From Streptomyces gossypii (lineage in GTDB: Bacteria; Actinomycetota; Actinomycetes; Streptomycetales; Streptomycetaceae): 64,000 nt of DNA. Positions 26,432 to 34,596 of this stretch are shown here, piece after piece. The first letter of the stretch is position 1. Every line of letters begins with the position of its first letter. The notes under the pieces are model-generated. The model had not been told where the DNA came from, did no database searches, and saw only the letters and a program-made list of their open reading frames with translations. The stretch lies in assembly GCF_025165795.1 (NCBI RefSeq), contig NZ_JAJAGO010000003.1, forward strand, positions 1 through 64,000, in the 5' to 3' direction. The translations under genes and the position numbers were made by a program.

Positions 26432-27375
26432 GCCGTGACCCCGAGCAGCGCGGTCTGGGTTTCCTTGTCCAGCACCGCGACGGTTCCGGCCTGCTCACCG
26501 CGGCTGATGGCGTAGCCGTGGATGATGGTGCCGCTCGCCGTCTTCTCCAGTACGTCGCCCCGGCGCACGTAGCAGTCCATCCGGGCGGTGAACATCGTGT
26601 TGCTCAGAATGTCCTCGACCTTGAAGACCGTGTGCACGGTCTCCTCCATCCACAGGTCGGAGTGGAGCTGGACCCGGGCGCGGGAGACCACCGGGATCCA
26701 TCCGCGCTCCACGAGCAGGTGCCCGATGGCCAGGTCGCGGTCGGCCAGGCAGCGGTCCACGACCTCCTCCAGGGTGCGCACGTACGCGGAGTGCTGGAGC
26801 CGGTCCGAGAAGTGGCAGTAGTAGTACGGAGCCCTCCAGGACCACAGATAGGCCCCGGAGCCGGCGGGCGCGAGCACGTCGGAGACGTCCTGCCCGGCGG
26901 CGATGGTGAGGCTCTCGCTGCTGTCCGGCCGGGTTTCGGCCTCCGGGGTGACATAGGGCTCCAGGAACGCCGGGACCGGCTCCCCGCCCGATCCGTCCTT
27001 GACCGGCACCAGGGCGACCCGGACCTTGCCGCGGAGCACGTTGACGTCCTCGCCGTCGCGTCGCACGCTCAGCGTGGCCGTGAACGGTGCGCCCTTGCCG
27101 GGCTTGGGCCGGCCGGCGGTGATCGTCGCGGTCACCTGCTCGTCGAGCTCCAGGGCCCTGGGCAGCTGCACCGAGGAATCGATGATCTCCAGGCCGAGTC
27201 CGTACTGGTGGTAGAGGTCGTGGGCGCCTATGCCCCGGTCGCGGAAGTACTGCAGTACCGCCTCCTCCACCAGGTACATGAAGTGCTTGAACCCGATCCA
27301 GGTACGGATGTTGGCGCCCTCGTACCCCGCCGTGCTGACACGGGTCGCGGGCTCGCCGTCGAGAAGTGAGGTCAT
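26428..27375 (-). CDS. double-hotdog acyl thioesterase-like protein
   Basis: A 315-residue protein with two hotdog-like halves. The first (about 10-130) resembles the 4HB-CoA thioesterase/acyl-ACP thioesterase pattern with the long hotdog helix FKHFMYLVEEAVLQYFRDRG. The second (about 170-300) contains YYYCHFSDRLQHSAYVRTLEEVVDR, where HS-Y is typical of thioesterases. It probably releases the acyl chain from ACP or CoA; a dehydratase role is the main alternative because hotdog folds serve both. It overlaps the hydrolase stop and DsbA-like gene by 4 nt each. It is distinct from the FabZ-like double hotdog at 35933. Confidence 0.72.
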   Translation of the reverse strand: MTSLLDGEPATRVSTAGYEGANIRTWIGFKHFMYLVEEAVLQYFRDRGIGAHDLYHQYGLGLEIIDSSVQLPRALELDEQVTATITAGRPKPGKGAPFTATLSVRRDGEDVNVLRGKVRVALVPVKDGSGGEPVPAFLEPYVTPEAETRPDSSESLTIAAGQDVSDVLAPAGSGAYLWSWRAPYYYCHFSDRLQHSAYVRTLEEVVDRCLADRDLAIGHLLVERGWIPVVSRARVQLHSDLWMEETVHTVFKVEDILSNTMFTARMDCYVRRGDVLEKTASGTIIHGYAISRGEQAGTVAVLDKETQTALLGVTA

Positions 27376-28202
27376 GCTGGGTTCCTAGCCTCGTGATGAT
27401 CGATTCGATGGGTGGCGGAGCTGGAACTCAGGAACGCGTCCACGTCCCTGCTCACGTCCGCGACCTGTTCGAGATGGCAGAAGTGCCCGTACTCCGGCCG
27501 CAACGTGACCTGCGCCACCGGCATGGCCCGCTTCAGGGCCGCGGCGCGCTCCGGGGTCAGTCCCGCGTCCCGCGTTCCCGCCAGGACCAGCGTGGGGACG
27601 TCGAAGCCGGTCAGGTCCTGCAGTCCCGACTCGCCGAACTGCTCGTAGAACACCGGGAATCCGGCGGGTACGGCCCGGTCGAGGACCTTCTGCTCCATCA
27701 GGCCCCGGATCTCCGGGTCCATGCGTGCGGCCTTCGCGCCCAGGGCCTTGCCCAGGCCGAGGCGCAGCACCTCGCGGTATTCGCTGCGCGACCGGTCCCG
27801 CAGCTCGTCGGTGAGGGTGAGTTCGGCGGGCCGGTAGACCGGGGCGACGAGCACCACGGCGGACAGCCCTGGGCCCGGCCCCGGGGCCAGATGGGAGAGG
27901 AGCACCGTCGCGCCGAACGAGTGGGCGAGGATCACCGCCGGCTGCTCGGGGACGAGGGCGAGCGCCCGGCTCAGCCACTGCGCGGGAGTACCCTGCGCGC
28001 GCCAGCCGTAGTCGGTGCCGCTGTGCCAGGGCAGTTGGAGCGCGTAGGGCGTGAAGCCGGGCAACCGGGCTGTCAGAGGTCCCCAGTTGGCCCAGGTGTC
28101 CTCCAGCCCGTGCAGGGCCACCATCGGCGGTCCGCTGCCGGGCCCGCGCCACACCTGGAGGCCGTCCGCCGCGGCCACGTTCACCCAGGGACCGTCCGTC
28201 AT
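27372..28202 (-). CDS. alpha/beta hydrolase
   Basis: A 276-residue alpha/beta hydrolase. The oxyanion strand is MVALHGLEDTW (residues 27-37) and the nucleophile elbow is AHSFGAT near residue 93, a variant of GxSxG with Ala first. A C-terminal catalytic His is in EYGHFCHLEQ. I chose the ATG at 28202, overlapping the KS-like stop by 4 nt; an ATG at 28217 is possible. Type II thioesterase, lactonase or amide hydrolase functions are all possible, and position between the KS block and the thioesterase suggests chain release or editing (inference). Confidence 0.85.
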   Translation of the reverse strand: MTDGPWVNVAAADGLQVWRGPGSGPPMVALHGLEDTWANWGPLTARLPGFTPYALQLPWHSGTDYGWRAQGTPAQWLSRALALVPEQPAVILAHSFGATVLLSHLAPGPGPGLSAVVLVAPVYRPAELTLTDELRDRSRSEYREVLRLGLGKALGAKAARMDPEIRGLMEQKVLDRAVPAGFPVFYEQFGESGLQDLTGFDVPTLVLAGTRDAGLTPERAAALKRAMPVAQVTLRPEYGHFCHLEQVADVSRDVDAFLSSSSATHRIDHHEARNPA

Positions 28203-29044
28203 GCCGCCGTCCTCCACAGTTCGAGGCTCGACCAGCCGTCCACGGTGTCACCGCAACTGAGGGTCGACGGTGCGGAGTCCGCGCTCGCCGACATACGGGC
28301 GGCCGCTGCCGCGAGCTGGACCACCCCCGCCGCGCCGTACAGCTCGCCGGTATCCGGCTCGGCGGCGGGCGGCCGCTGGCCGTGCCGGGTCACCGGGCCG
28401 CAGCGAAGACCGGATGCGGCGGGGGCCCCGCCGGGGAGGCTGAGGAGCACGCAGGCCGCCCCGGCTGTCAGCTCTTTGGGGGTGCCGGGCCGCAGTCCCG
28501 CCAGCTCCACCGCCACCGGATCGGCGGGCTCCACACCCACGACGACCGCGCGCTTGGCCCGACCGGACCGCAGCACGAGCGCTGCGAGCCGCACCGCGTC
28601 CAGTCCGGCGGTGGCACCACTGCACACCGTCAGGTTCGGCCCGGCATAGCCGTACCGGATCGCGATGCTGCTGGCGATGACGTTGCTGGAGGCGTTGGGC
28701 GCGTCCATCGGGCTCACGACGGAACCGGACCGCTCCCGCATGTCGGAGAGCACGTTGCAGACCGTCTGCACGTTGCCGAGGTTGGAGGCCACGACCACGG
28801 CCGTGCCGTCCACGTCCGGCAGCGGTTCGGCGAGCGGCCCCGGCGGCAGGCCCAGCGCCCGGTGCACCGCGCACAGGGCCAGGCGGGTTGACGGTTCCTT
28901 ACCCAGCAGGCCCTTGCGGCCCAGGACTTCCTTGGCGTTCTCGGGCGGGCAGGCCGGCTCGGGCGGGGATCCGGGCAGGTCCGCGAGGGACCGTCCCGGC
29001 AAGTGCACCGCCCAGCCGTCGACGGCCAGCATTACGTCACTCAT
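28199..29044 (-). CDS. chain-length-factor-like ketosynthase homolog (pair 2)
   Basis: A truncated 281-residue thiolase-fold protein, far shorter than the usual 400. The elbow motif reads LTVCSGATAGLDAV; aligned by its GLDAV end, the position of the KS nucleophile is Ala144, with a displaced Cys at 141. The usual AHGTGT and GHT histidine regions are missing or degenerate. This is the pattern of a catalytically dead CLF-like partner. It overlaps the active KS2 gene by 8 nt, so the two probably form a heterodimer that sets chain length. Alternatively it is a scaffold or degenerate duplicate. Confidence 0.85.
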   Translation of the reverse strand: MSDVMLAVDGWAVHLPGRSLADLPGSPPEPACPPENAKEVLGRKGLLGKEPSTRLALCAVHRALGLPPGPLAEPLPDVDGTAVVVASNLGNVQTVCNVLSDMRERSGSVVSPMDAPNASSNVIASSIAIRYGYAGPNLTVCSGATAGLDAVRLAALVLRSGRAKRAVVVGVEPADPVAVELAGLRPGTPKELTAGAACVLLSLPGGAPAASGLRCGPVTRHGQRPPAAEPDTGELYGAAGVVQLAAAAARMSASADSAPSTLSCGDTVDGWSSLELWRTAA

Positions 29045-30137
29045 CGCCTGCCTCCACGATCGCCACCGCGTTCACCCCGCCGAACCCGAAGGCGTTCACC
29101 TGGGCGAGGCGGGGCCGTACCGTCCTCGGCCCGCCTTGGACGAGGTCGAGGCCGGAGGCCTCGGGGATCGGTGTCCGCAGACCCGCCGTCGGGGGCACGG
29201 CCCCCTCGGCCATCGAGGTCAGAGCCACGAGCATGCTCATCAGTGCCGCACCACCCGAGGTGTGCCCGATGGCGCCCTTGATGCCGGTGACCGGCGGGCC
29301 TGCGGAGCCGAAGACCTCCCCGAGCGCGGAGGCCTCGGTCGGGTCGTTGAGTGCGGTGCCGGTGCCATGGGCCATGACGAGACCGATCTCCGCCGGGTCG
29401 ACCCCGGCTCGCCGATGCGCGTCGCGCATGGCGGCGACGATGCCTGCCTGGCTCGGAGCGGTCTCGTGGTAGGCGTCGCAGTTCACGCCGACACCACGAA
29501 GAATTCCCAGTACGGGCCGGTCATCGGCGCGTTGGAGGACCACGGAGGCCGCCCCCTCGCCGAGCAGGACGCCCTGCCGGTCGGCGTCGAAGGGCCGCAC
29601 CATGTCGGCGCTGGTGTCACCGACCCTGCCGATCATCGTGAGCATGCTCTCGGTCATCGTGTCGCAGCCGGAGACCACGACCGCGTCGGCCTCGTCCAGC
29701 TCCAGCAGATCCGTCGCCAGAGCGAGCGCATAGCCGGAGGCAGCACAGGCGTTGGCCAGCGTGTGCACCTCGGTGACGCCCGGCGCGGCGGCGCGAACCG
29801 CCGCGCCGTAGTGCAGCTGGGCGAGTTCGAGGGGGGCGCCGTCCCCGTGCCACCGCTCGACGGCGCGCAGCTCGCGCAGACCCGTGCCGACGACCACCGC
29901 GACGCGCTGCCGTGCCGGGTCCACGCCCGCCGCGGCCAGCGCCGCGGCGACGGTGTCGCCCAGCCAGGCGCCAGGCCCGTCCCCGCCGACGTGGTAGCCA
30001 CGGGAGACGTTGAGCTTGGCCGGGTCACCGATGCGCAGCGGACCGACCCCGCTCTGCCCCGCGATCAACGCCTTGTACGTGGCGTCGAGATCACCGAGGC
30101 AGGTGAGCATGGAGCTACCCGTTATCGCCGTGCGCAC
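29037..30137 (-). CDS. beta-ketoacyl-ACP synthase (KS, pair 2)
   Basis: A 366-residue ketosynthase with the complete catalytic set: Cys131 in NACAASGYAL, His257 in MAHGTGTALND and His292 in GAIGHTSGG. It should perform decarboxylative Claisen condensation on ACP substrates. The GTG at 30137 gives a compact N-terminus (TAITGSSMLTCLG) and overlaps the CLF1 stop by 23 nt; the frame is open further upstream but only inside CLF1. It is followed by the CLF-like gene at 28199, making KS2/CLF2. It is one of three catalytic KS genes in this operon. Confidence 0.92.
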   Translation of the reverse strand: MRTAITGSSMLTCLGDLDATYKALIAGQSGVGPLRIGDPAKLNVSRGYHVGGDGPGAWLGDTVAAALAAAGVDPARQRVAVVVGTGLRELRAVERWHGDGAPLELAQLHYGAAVRAAAPGVTEVHTLANACAASGYALALATDLLELDEADAVVVSGCDTMTESMLTMIGRVGDTSADMVRPFDADRQGVLLGEGAASVVLQRADDRPVLGILRGVGVNCDAYHETAPSQAGIVAAMRDAHRRAGVDPAEIGLVMAHGTGTALNDPTEASALGEVFGSAGPPVTGIKGAIGHTSGGAALMSMLVALTSMAEGAVPPTAGLRTPIPEASGLDLVQGGPRTVRPRLAQVNAFGFGGVNAVAIVEAGDE

Positions 30138-31236
30138 GGTTCCACCCCCGGATGACGGCAGCGCCCGCTGCCCCTTCCTCGTCACGGCTGGTGATGACCG
30201 AGATGTCGCCGTCTCCGGCCTCCCCGCCGCGGTGCCGGGCAAGGAGGGCCGCCAGCTGGAGCGCGCCGGAGGCACTCGACGTCTCGCCGGTCGCCTCCTT
30301 GACCTCCAGCCTCGGCACATCGCTGCCGAGTACCGCGTTGATCGCGGCTTCCTCCGCCTCATCGAGGCGGGTCATCCCGTTGGCGGCGGTCGCCACCGTG
30401 GAGACCTGGCCGGCGGTGACACCGGCCCGCTCAAGCGCGCGGGAGAGGCACAGGGTGAGGCCGTCGGCGAGTCCCGATCCCGCGGAGGCGGGATCGAAGA
30501 CGCCGGTCTCCACCGCGAGCACCTCGACGTCGGGTGTCCGACCGGCGGCCCGTACGGCCTCGGCGCTCTCGATCACGAAGACCGCGGCGCCCTCGCCGGG
30601 CAGCAGGTCACCGCCTTCCAGCGACTGGGCGTGGTGCACCCGCCAGGCCTCCTGCGGCCCGAACTCCTCGATCGAACCGCTCAGCAACGCGTCCGCGTAT
30701 CCGCAGTTGAGCAGGTTGCGGCTGTAGCGCAGCACGTTGAGCATCGCGAGGGGGCCACCGGCCACGGTGGCGTTGGGCCCCCGCAGGTTGTGGCGGATCG
30801 CCGCCTGCCCGGCCGTGCAGTTCATCACGGCGTTGGGGAACAGCACCGGGTTGACCAGGTAGGGGCGTTCCTGTGTGAGCGTCTCCGTCGTGTAGTCCCA
30901 GCTGGACTTGACACTGCCGGCGGTGGTGCCGAGCACGATCCCGACGCGGGTGCGGTTCTCGTCGTCCACCTCCAAGGCGGAGTCGGCCAGTGCCTCCTGG
31001 CAGGCGACCACCCCGAAGGCGGTGCTGCGGTCGTAGAAGGAGGTGCCCTTGCGCCCCAGATGGTCGCGCACCTTGAAGTCCGCGAGCGCGTGGGCCTGCC
31101 CGCCGGGCAGCGGCTCCTCGAACATCTCGCTGACGTCCGTGGTCTGCGGCGCGGACAGCGCCCCGGCCAGGGCCGGTGCGCCGATACCGGCGCCGGAGAG
31201 CACGCCGAGGCCCGTGATCGCCATGGTGTCTGTCAT
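30115..31236 (-). CDS. chain-length-factor-like ketosynthase homolog (pair 1)
   Basis: A 373-residue thiolase-fold protein related to KS but without its nucleophile: the elbow reads NATVAGGPLAML, placing Pro162 where KS1 has Cys162. The histidine motifs are replaced (TAANGMTRLD, KEATGETSSASG). The segment FPNAVMNCTAGQAAI before the elbow is common in CLFs of discrete reducing and aryl-polyene systems. It overlaps KS1 by 4 nt and KS2 by 23 nt. As the partner of KS1 it should limit chain length (inference from family). Confidence 0.88.
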   Translation of the reverse strand: MTDTMAITGLGVLSGAGIGAPALAGALSAPQTTDVSEMFEEPLPGGQAHALADFKVRDHLGRKGTSFYDRSTAFGVVACQEALADSALEVDDENRTRVGIVLGTTAGSVKSSWDYTTETLTQERPYLVNPVLFPNAVMNCTAGQAAIRHNLRGPNATVAGGPLAMLNVLRYSRNLLNCGYADALLSGSIEEFGPQEAWRVHHAQSLEGGDLLPGEGAAVFVIESAEAVRAAGRTPDVEVLAVETGVFDPASAGSGLADGLTLCLSRALERAGVTAGQVSTVATAANGMTRLDEAEEAAINAVLGSDVPRLEVKEATGETSSASGALQLAALLARHRGGEAGDGDISVITSRDEEGAAGAAVIRGWNRAHGDNG

Positions 31237-32438
31237 GCCGCGCTCCCGAGGACGACGATGGCGTTGTTGCCGCCGAAGGCGAAGCCGTTGACCTGGGCGA
31301 CGTCCACACGTGCCGCCTTTGCCCAGTTGGGCACCGGGTCGATTGCGGGCAGCGCCGGATCGGGGGTGCTGAAGTTGATCGTGGGCGGCAGGAAGGACTC
31401 GTTGATGGCCAGGGCCGACGCGATCGCGCCGTGCCCGCTGGCCGCTCCCATGGTGTGGCCGAGCATCGACTTGATGGAGCTCATCGGCGGAGGCTGCTCA
31501 CCGAAGACCTCGGCAACCGCACCCGCCTCGACCGCGTCGTTCGACTGGGTGCCGGTTCCGTGTGCGCAGATGTAGTCCACGCTGGATGCCTCGATCCCCG
31601 CGTTCTTGTGGGCCAGGCGTATGCAGTCGGCAATGCTGTCCTTGTCGGGCGCGACCATATGCGTGGCATCGCAGTTCAGGCCGTATCCCAATACCTCGGC
31701 ATAGATGCGTGCGCCGCGTGCGGTTGCCGATTCCAGGGTTTCCAGGAAAAGTGCCGCACCGCCCTCGCCCGTGATGATTCCGGAACGGTTCGCGTCGAAC
31801 GGAGAGCACGCCTTCTCGGTGAGCGCACCGAGCCGGTAGAAACCGGCATGAGCCCAACGGCAGACGGAATCCGCACCCCCGGCGAGCATGTAGTCGGCCT
31901 CGCCCGAGCGCACCAGGTCAAAGGCGTAGCCGAGTGCGTAGTTACTCGCCGAGCACGCGGTGGAGAGTGTCACCGCGTCCCCGGTGAGACGGAGTTCCCG
32001 GTTGACCGCCTGAGATACGCGGGCGGCGGAGAGCTTGCGCGAGAGCCGGGGGTCCAGCTCCGCATAGCCAGCCGACAGGCGATCCGCCGCCATGCGCTCG
32101 AGCACCTGGGACTCACCGGCCGTGGTGCCCATGCAGGACCCGGCCCGGGAGCGCGCCAGCTCGTCCTCGTCGATCCCGGCGTCGGCGACCGCGAGCCGTG
32201 CGGCGGACGCCGCGAAGAGGCTGGTCCGCCCCCACTCCTCGGTCTCGATGCGCTTGACCAGCTGCTCCGGATCGAAGTCGTGCACCTCGCCGGCGATGGA
32301 GTAGGGAAAGCCGGTCGCGTCGAAGGAGGTGATGGGCGAGACGCCGCTCACCCCCTCCTGCAGTGCCTGACTGTAGGCGGACACCCCGATCCCGATGCTC
32401 GACACCGGCCCGAGACCGGTGACCACTACCCGGCGCAT
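31233..32438 (-). CDS. beta-ketoacyl-ACP synthase (KS, pair 1)
   Basis: A 401-residue FabF-like ketosynthase. Catalytic residues are Cys162 in STACSASNYAL, His293 in CAHGTGTQSND and His328 in SMLGHTMG; the N-terminal VVVTGLGPVSSIG and C-terminal NGFAFGGNNAIVV are typical. It starts 5 nt downstream of ACP1 and overlaps its CLF partner by 4 nt, the canonical minimal-PKS order ACP-KS-CLF. It is the most FabF-like of the three KS proteins and the best candidate for the main chain extender. Confidence 0.95.
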   Translation of the reverse strand: MRRVVVTGLGPVSSIGIGVSAYSQALQEGVSGVSPITSFDATGFPYSIAGEVHDFDPEQLVKRIETEEWGRTSLFAASAARLAVADAGIDEDELARSRAGSCMGTTAGESQVLERMAADRLSAGYAELDPRLSRKLSAARVSQAVNRELRLTGDAVTLSTACSASNYALGYAFDLVRSGEADYMLAGGADSVCRWAHAGFYRLGALTEKACSPFDANRSGIITGEGGAALFLETLESATARGARIYAEVLGYGLNCDATHMVAPDKDSIADCIRLAHKNAGIEASSVDYICAHGTGTQSNDAVEAGAVAEVFGEQPPPMSSIKSMLGHTMGAASGHGAIASALAINESFLPPTINFSTPDPALPAIDPVPNWAKAARVDVAQVNGFAFGGNNAIVVLGSAA

Positions 32439-32443
32439 GCGGG

Positions 32444-32707
32444 TCAGACCTGCTCGTTGGTGAACTCGGCCAGGACTTCGTAGACCGCGTTGAGGTTCTC
32501 CATCCTGGGCAGCTCCCCCTGCGGAATCTCGACCTTGTACTTCTTCTCGAGACGGGCCAGGATCTCGATCGCGCGAAGCGAGTCCGCCTCGTATTCGTTG
32601 ACGAAGTTGCCGTCATTCGTCAGCTCTTCGGGCTCGATCTCCAGGACCTCGGAGATGAGCTCACGGAGCTCTTCGAGTTTTGCTTCCTTCGTCGCGGCGG
32701 CAGTCAT
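32444..32707 (-). CDS. acyl carrier protein 1
   Basis: An 87-residue acidic four-helix ACP; Ser43 in YEADSLRAIEI is the phosphopantetheine attachment site. GGAGGATGAATCA before the ATG is a strong ribosome site. It precedes KS1 by 5 nt and is the first gene after a 272 bp gap, so it probably has its own promoter in addition to readthrough from the MFS gene. No phosphopantetheinyl transferase is in the window; a host enzyme must act. Confidence 0.95.
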   Translation of the reverse strand: MTAAATKEAKLEELRELISEVLEIEPEELTNDGNFVNEYEADSLRAIEILARLEKKYKVEIPQGELPRMENLNAVYEVLAEFTNEQV

Positions 32708-32979
32708 TGATTCATCCTCCGGTCAGTGCGGGCACAATCCGTGCCGACAGTGGTTTCGCTTACTTCAGGCTACGAGTGGTCCGCTTGTGAACCCGACCGT
32801 AGATGGGGGTTCGCAGTGCCGTCTCCGGTGCTGCACCGGTGCTCGCAGTAACTCTGTTTTAGGGCATTCTGATGCGCTCTGCACCGCAGAGAATGTGCGA
32901 TCGCGACGGCAGGCAAACGTCCGGGGCGACCGCGGTGTGTATGTGCGTCGAACGTGGGGTAACGGCCGCTGACCCAGGG
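32708..32979 (-). promoter_or_regulatory. intergenic region before the ACP1-KS operon segment
   Basis: 272 bp without a supported gene and with lower GC than the flanks, between the MFS stop and the ACP1 start, both minus strand. It is the only sizeable break in the 43.05-19.87 kb gene train and probably contains an internal promoter. I found neither the TTGCTAT element nor a TTGACA-like hexamer in it. Confidence 0.5.
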
Positions 32980-34563
32980 TCAGAGGCCGGCGGGATCGTC
33001 CTGCCGGGTGTCGGCGTCCGGAGCCGTGGCATCGCCGCCGAGTTCGGCCACCAGCGGCACCCGCCGCAGCAGGGCCAGGGCCAGGACCCCGCTCAGCGCC
33101 ACCACGGCGGCCCCGATCAGGGCACTCACCTGCATCCCGGAGACGAACGCCGCGCGCGCGGCGTTCGCGACCTCGCCGCCCAGCGGCCCGGGAAGCTCCT
33201 CCGCGACGGCCAAGGCGCCGGCCAGGGTGTCGCGGAGGGCGTCGAGCGCTTCCGGGGGTGTGGCGGACGGCAGCGTGTCGTTGAGCTCATCGCGGTACAC
33301 AAGGTTCCCCGAGGTACCGAGAGCCGCCAGGCCGAGAGCGATGCCGAACTCCCCGCCGGTCTCCGAGAGCGCGGAAGCGCTGCCGGACTTCTCCGGCGGA
33401 GCGATCCCCACGATCATGTCCGTGCCCAGGATCATCATCGGGGTGAGACCGGCCATCACGATCAGGAACGCGGTGACCGGCAGCACACGCGAGGAATCGG
33501 TCTCCACCTGGGCGAGGACCACCAGGCCCACACTGGAGAGCAGCAGACCTGCGCCGGCCAGGCGGCCGGGCCGTACCGTGCGCGCCAGCTGGGGCACCAC
33601 GCCGGCGCCGAGCATCATCACCGCGGCCACGGGCAGCAGCCACAGTCCGGTCCGCAGCGCCGAGAGCCCGTCCACCAGCTGGAGGTACTGCGTGAAGAAG
33701 TAGTACGTGCCACCCATCACGCACATGCTGAGTGTCATGACGAGCAGCGAACTGCTGAACGCACGGCTCTTGAACAGCCCCAGGTCGATCAGCGGATCGG
33801 CGATCCTGCCCTGCCGCCGGACGAACAGGGCGCCGGAGGCGAGCCCGGCGACGACGCACAGCGCCGGTATCCACGCGAAGCCGTCCTTGGCGATCTCCTT
33901 CAGCGCGTAGATCACCGGAAGCACGGCCGCCAGCGACAGGGCGACGCTGGGCACGTCGAGCCGCCCGGCCTCCGGATTGCGGTATTCGGGGAGCAGCGGG
34001 CGGCCGAGCACGAGCAGAATCAGCATCACCGGCACGGCGACGAGGAACGCCGAGCCCCACCAGAAGAACTCGAGGAGCGACCCGCCGACGATCGGGCCGA
34101 GCACGACCCCGATGATGAAGCAGCCCATCCACACGCCGATGGCAGCCGTGCGCTGCTCCGGATCCGGGAACATGTTGCGGATGAGGGAGAGTGTGGACGG
34201 CATCAGGGTCGCGCCGGCGATGCCGAGCAGCGCACGCGTGACGATCAGCATCTCGGCGCTCGTGGAGTAGGCCGCGAGGACCGACGCGACCCCGAAGACG
34301 AACGCGCCGATCATCAGCAGCCGGCGTCGGCCGATCCGGTCGCCGAGCGCACCCATGGTGATCAGGAAGCCGGCCACCAGGAAGCTGTAGATATCCATGA
34401 TCCACAACATCTGGGTGCTGCTGGGCTCCAGATCCTCAGCGAGGTGCGGCAGTGCCAGGAACAGCACGGAGTTGTCCATCGCCAGGATCAGAGTGGGCAG
34501 GGCAAGCACAACCAGCCCTGTCCACTCCCGGGTGCCGGCCTTGCGGGGTGCGGTCGTCGCCAT
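32980..34563 (-). CDS. MFS exporter, DHA2 type (second copy)
   Basis: A 527-residue transporter with about 14 predicted helices. Motif A is ALGDRIGRRRLLMIG and motif C is IIGVVLGPIVGGSLLEFFWW. It is clearly homologous to the pump at 15897 (shared LEFFWWGSAFL / LEQFWWGSIFL after helix 5), so the cluster encodes two related efflux pumps in two different operons. It lies 33 nt after the glycosyltransferase, which suggests export of the glycosylated product (inference). Confidence 0.93.
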   Translation of the reverse strand: MATTAPRKAGTREWTGLVVLALPTLILAMDNSVLFLALPHLAEDLEPSSTQMLWIMDIYSFLVAGFLITMGALGDRIGRRRLLMIGAFVFGVASVLAAYSTSAEMLIVTRALLGIAGATLMPSTLSLIRNMFPDPEQRTAAIGVWMGCFIIGVVLGPIVGGSLLEFFWWGSAFLVAVPVMLILLVLGRPLLPEYRNPEAGRLDVPSVALSLAAVLPVIYALKEIAKDGFAWIPALCVVAGLASGALFVRRQGRIADPLIDLGLFKSRAFSSSLLVMTLSMCVMGGTYYFFTQYLQLVDGLSALRTGLWLLPVAAVMMLGAGVVPQLARTVRPGRLAGAGLLLSSVGLVVLAQVETDSSRVLPVTAFLIVMAGLTPMMILGTDMIVGIAPPEKSGSASALSETGGEFGIALGLAALGTSGNLVYRDELNDTLPSATPPEALDALRDTLAGALAVAEELPGPLGGEVANAARAAFVSGMQVSALIGAAVVALSGVLALALLRRVPLVAELGGDATAPDADTRQDDPAGL

Positions 34564-34596
34564 GTGATCGGCCCGTTTCTGTTTGAGGCGCAGGCG

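Noticed and set aside
28199..32707. Aromatic (angucycline/anthracycline) type II PKS
   Set aside because: No aromatase/cyclase of the TcmN type is firmly identified, the KS proteins are FabF-like, and KR, FabZ-like DH and thioesterase are present, which fits a reducing chain.
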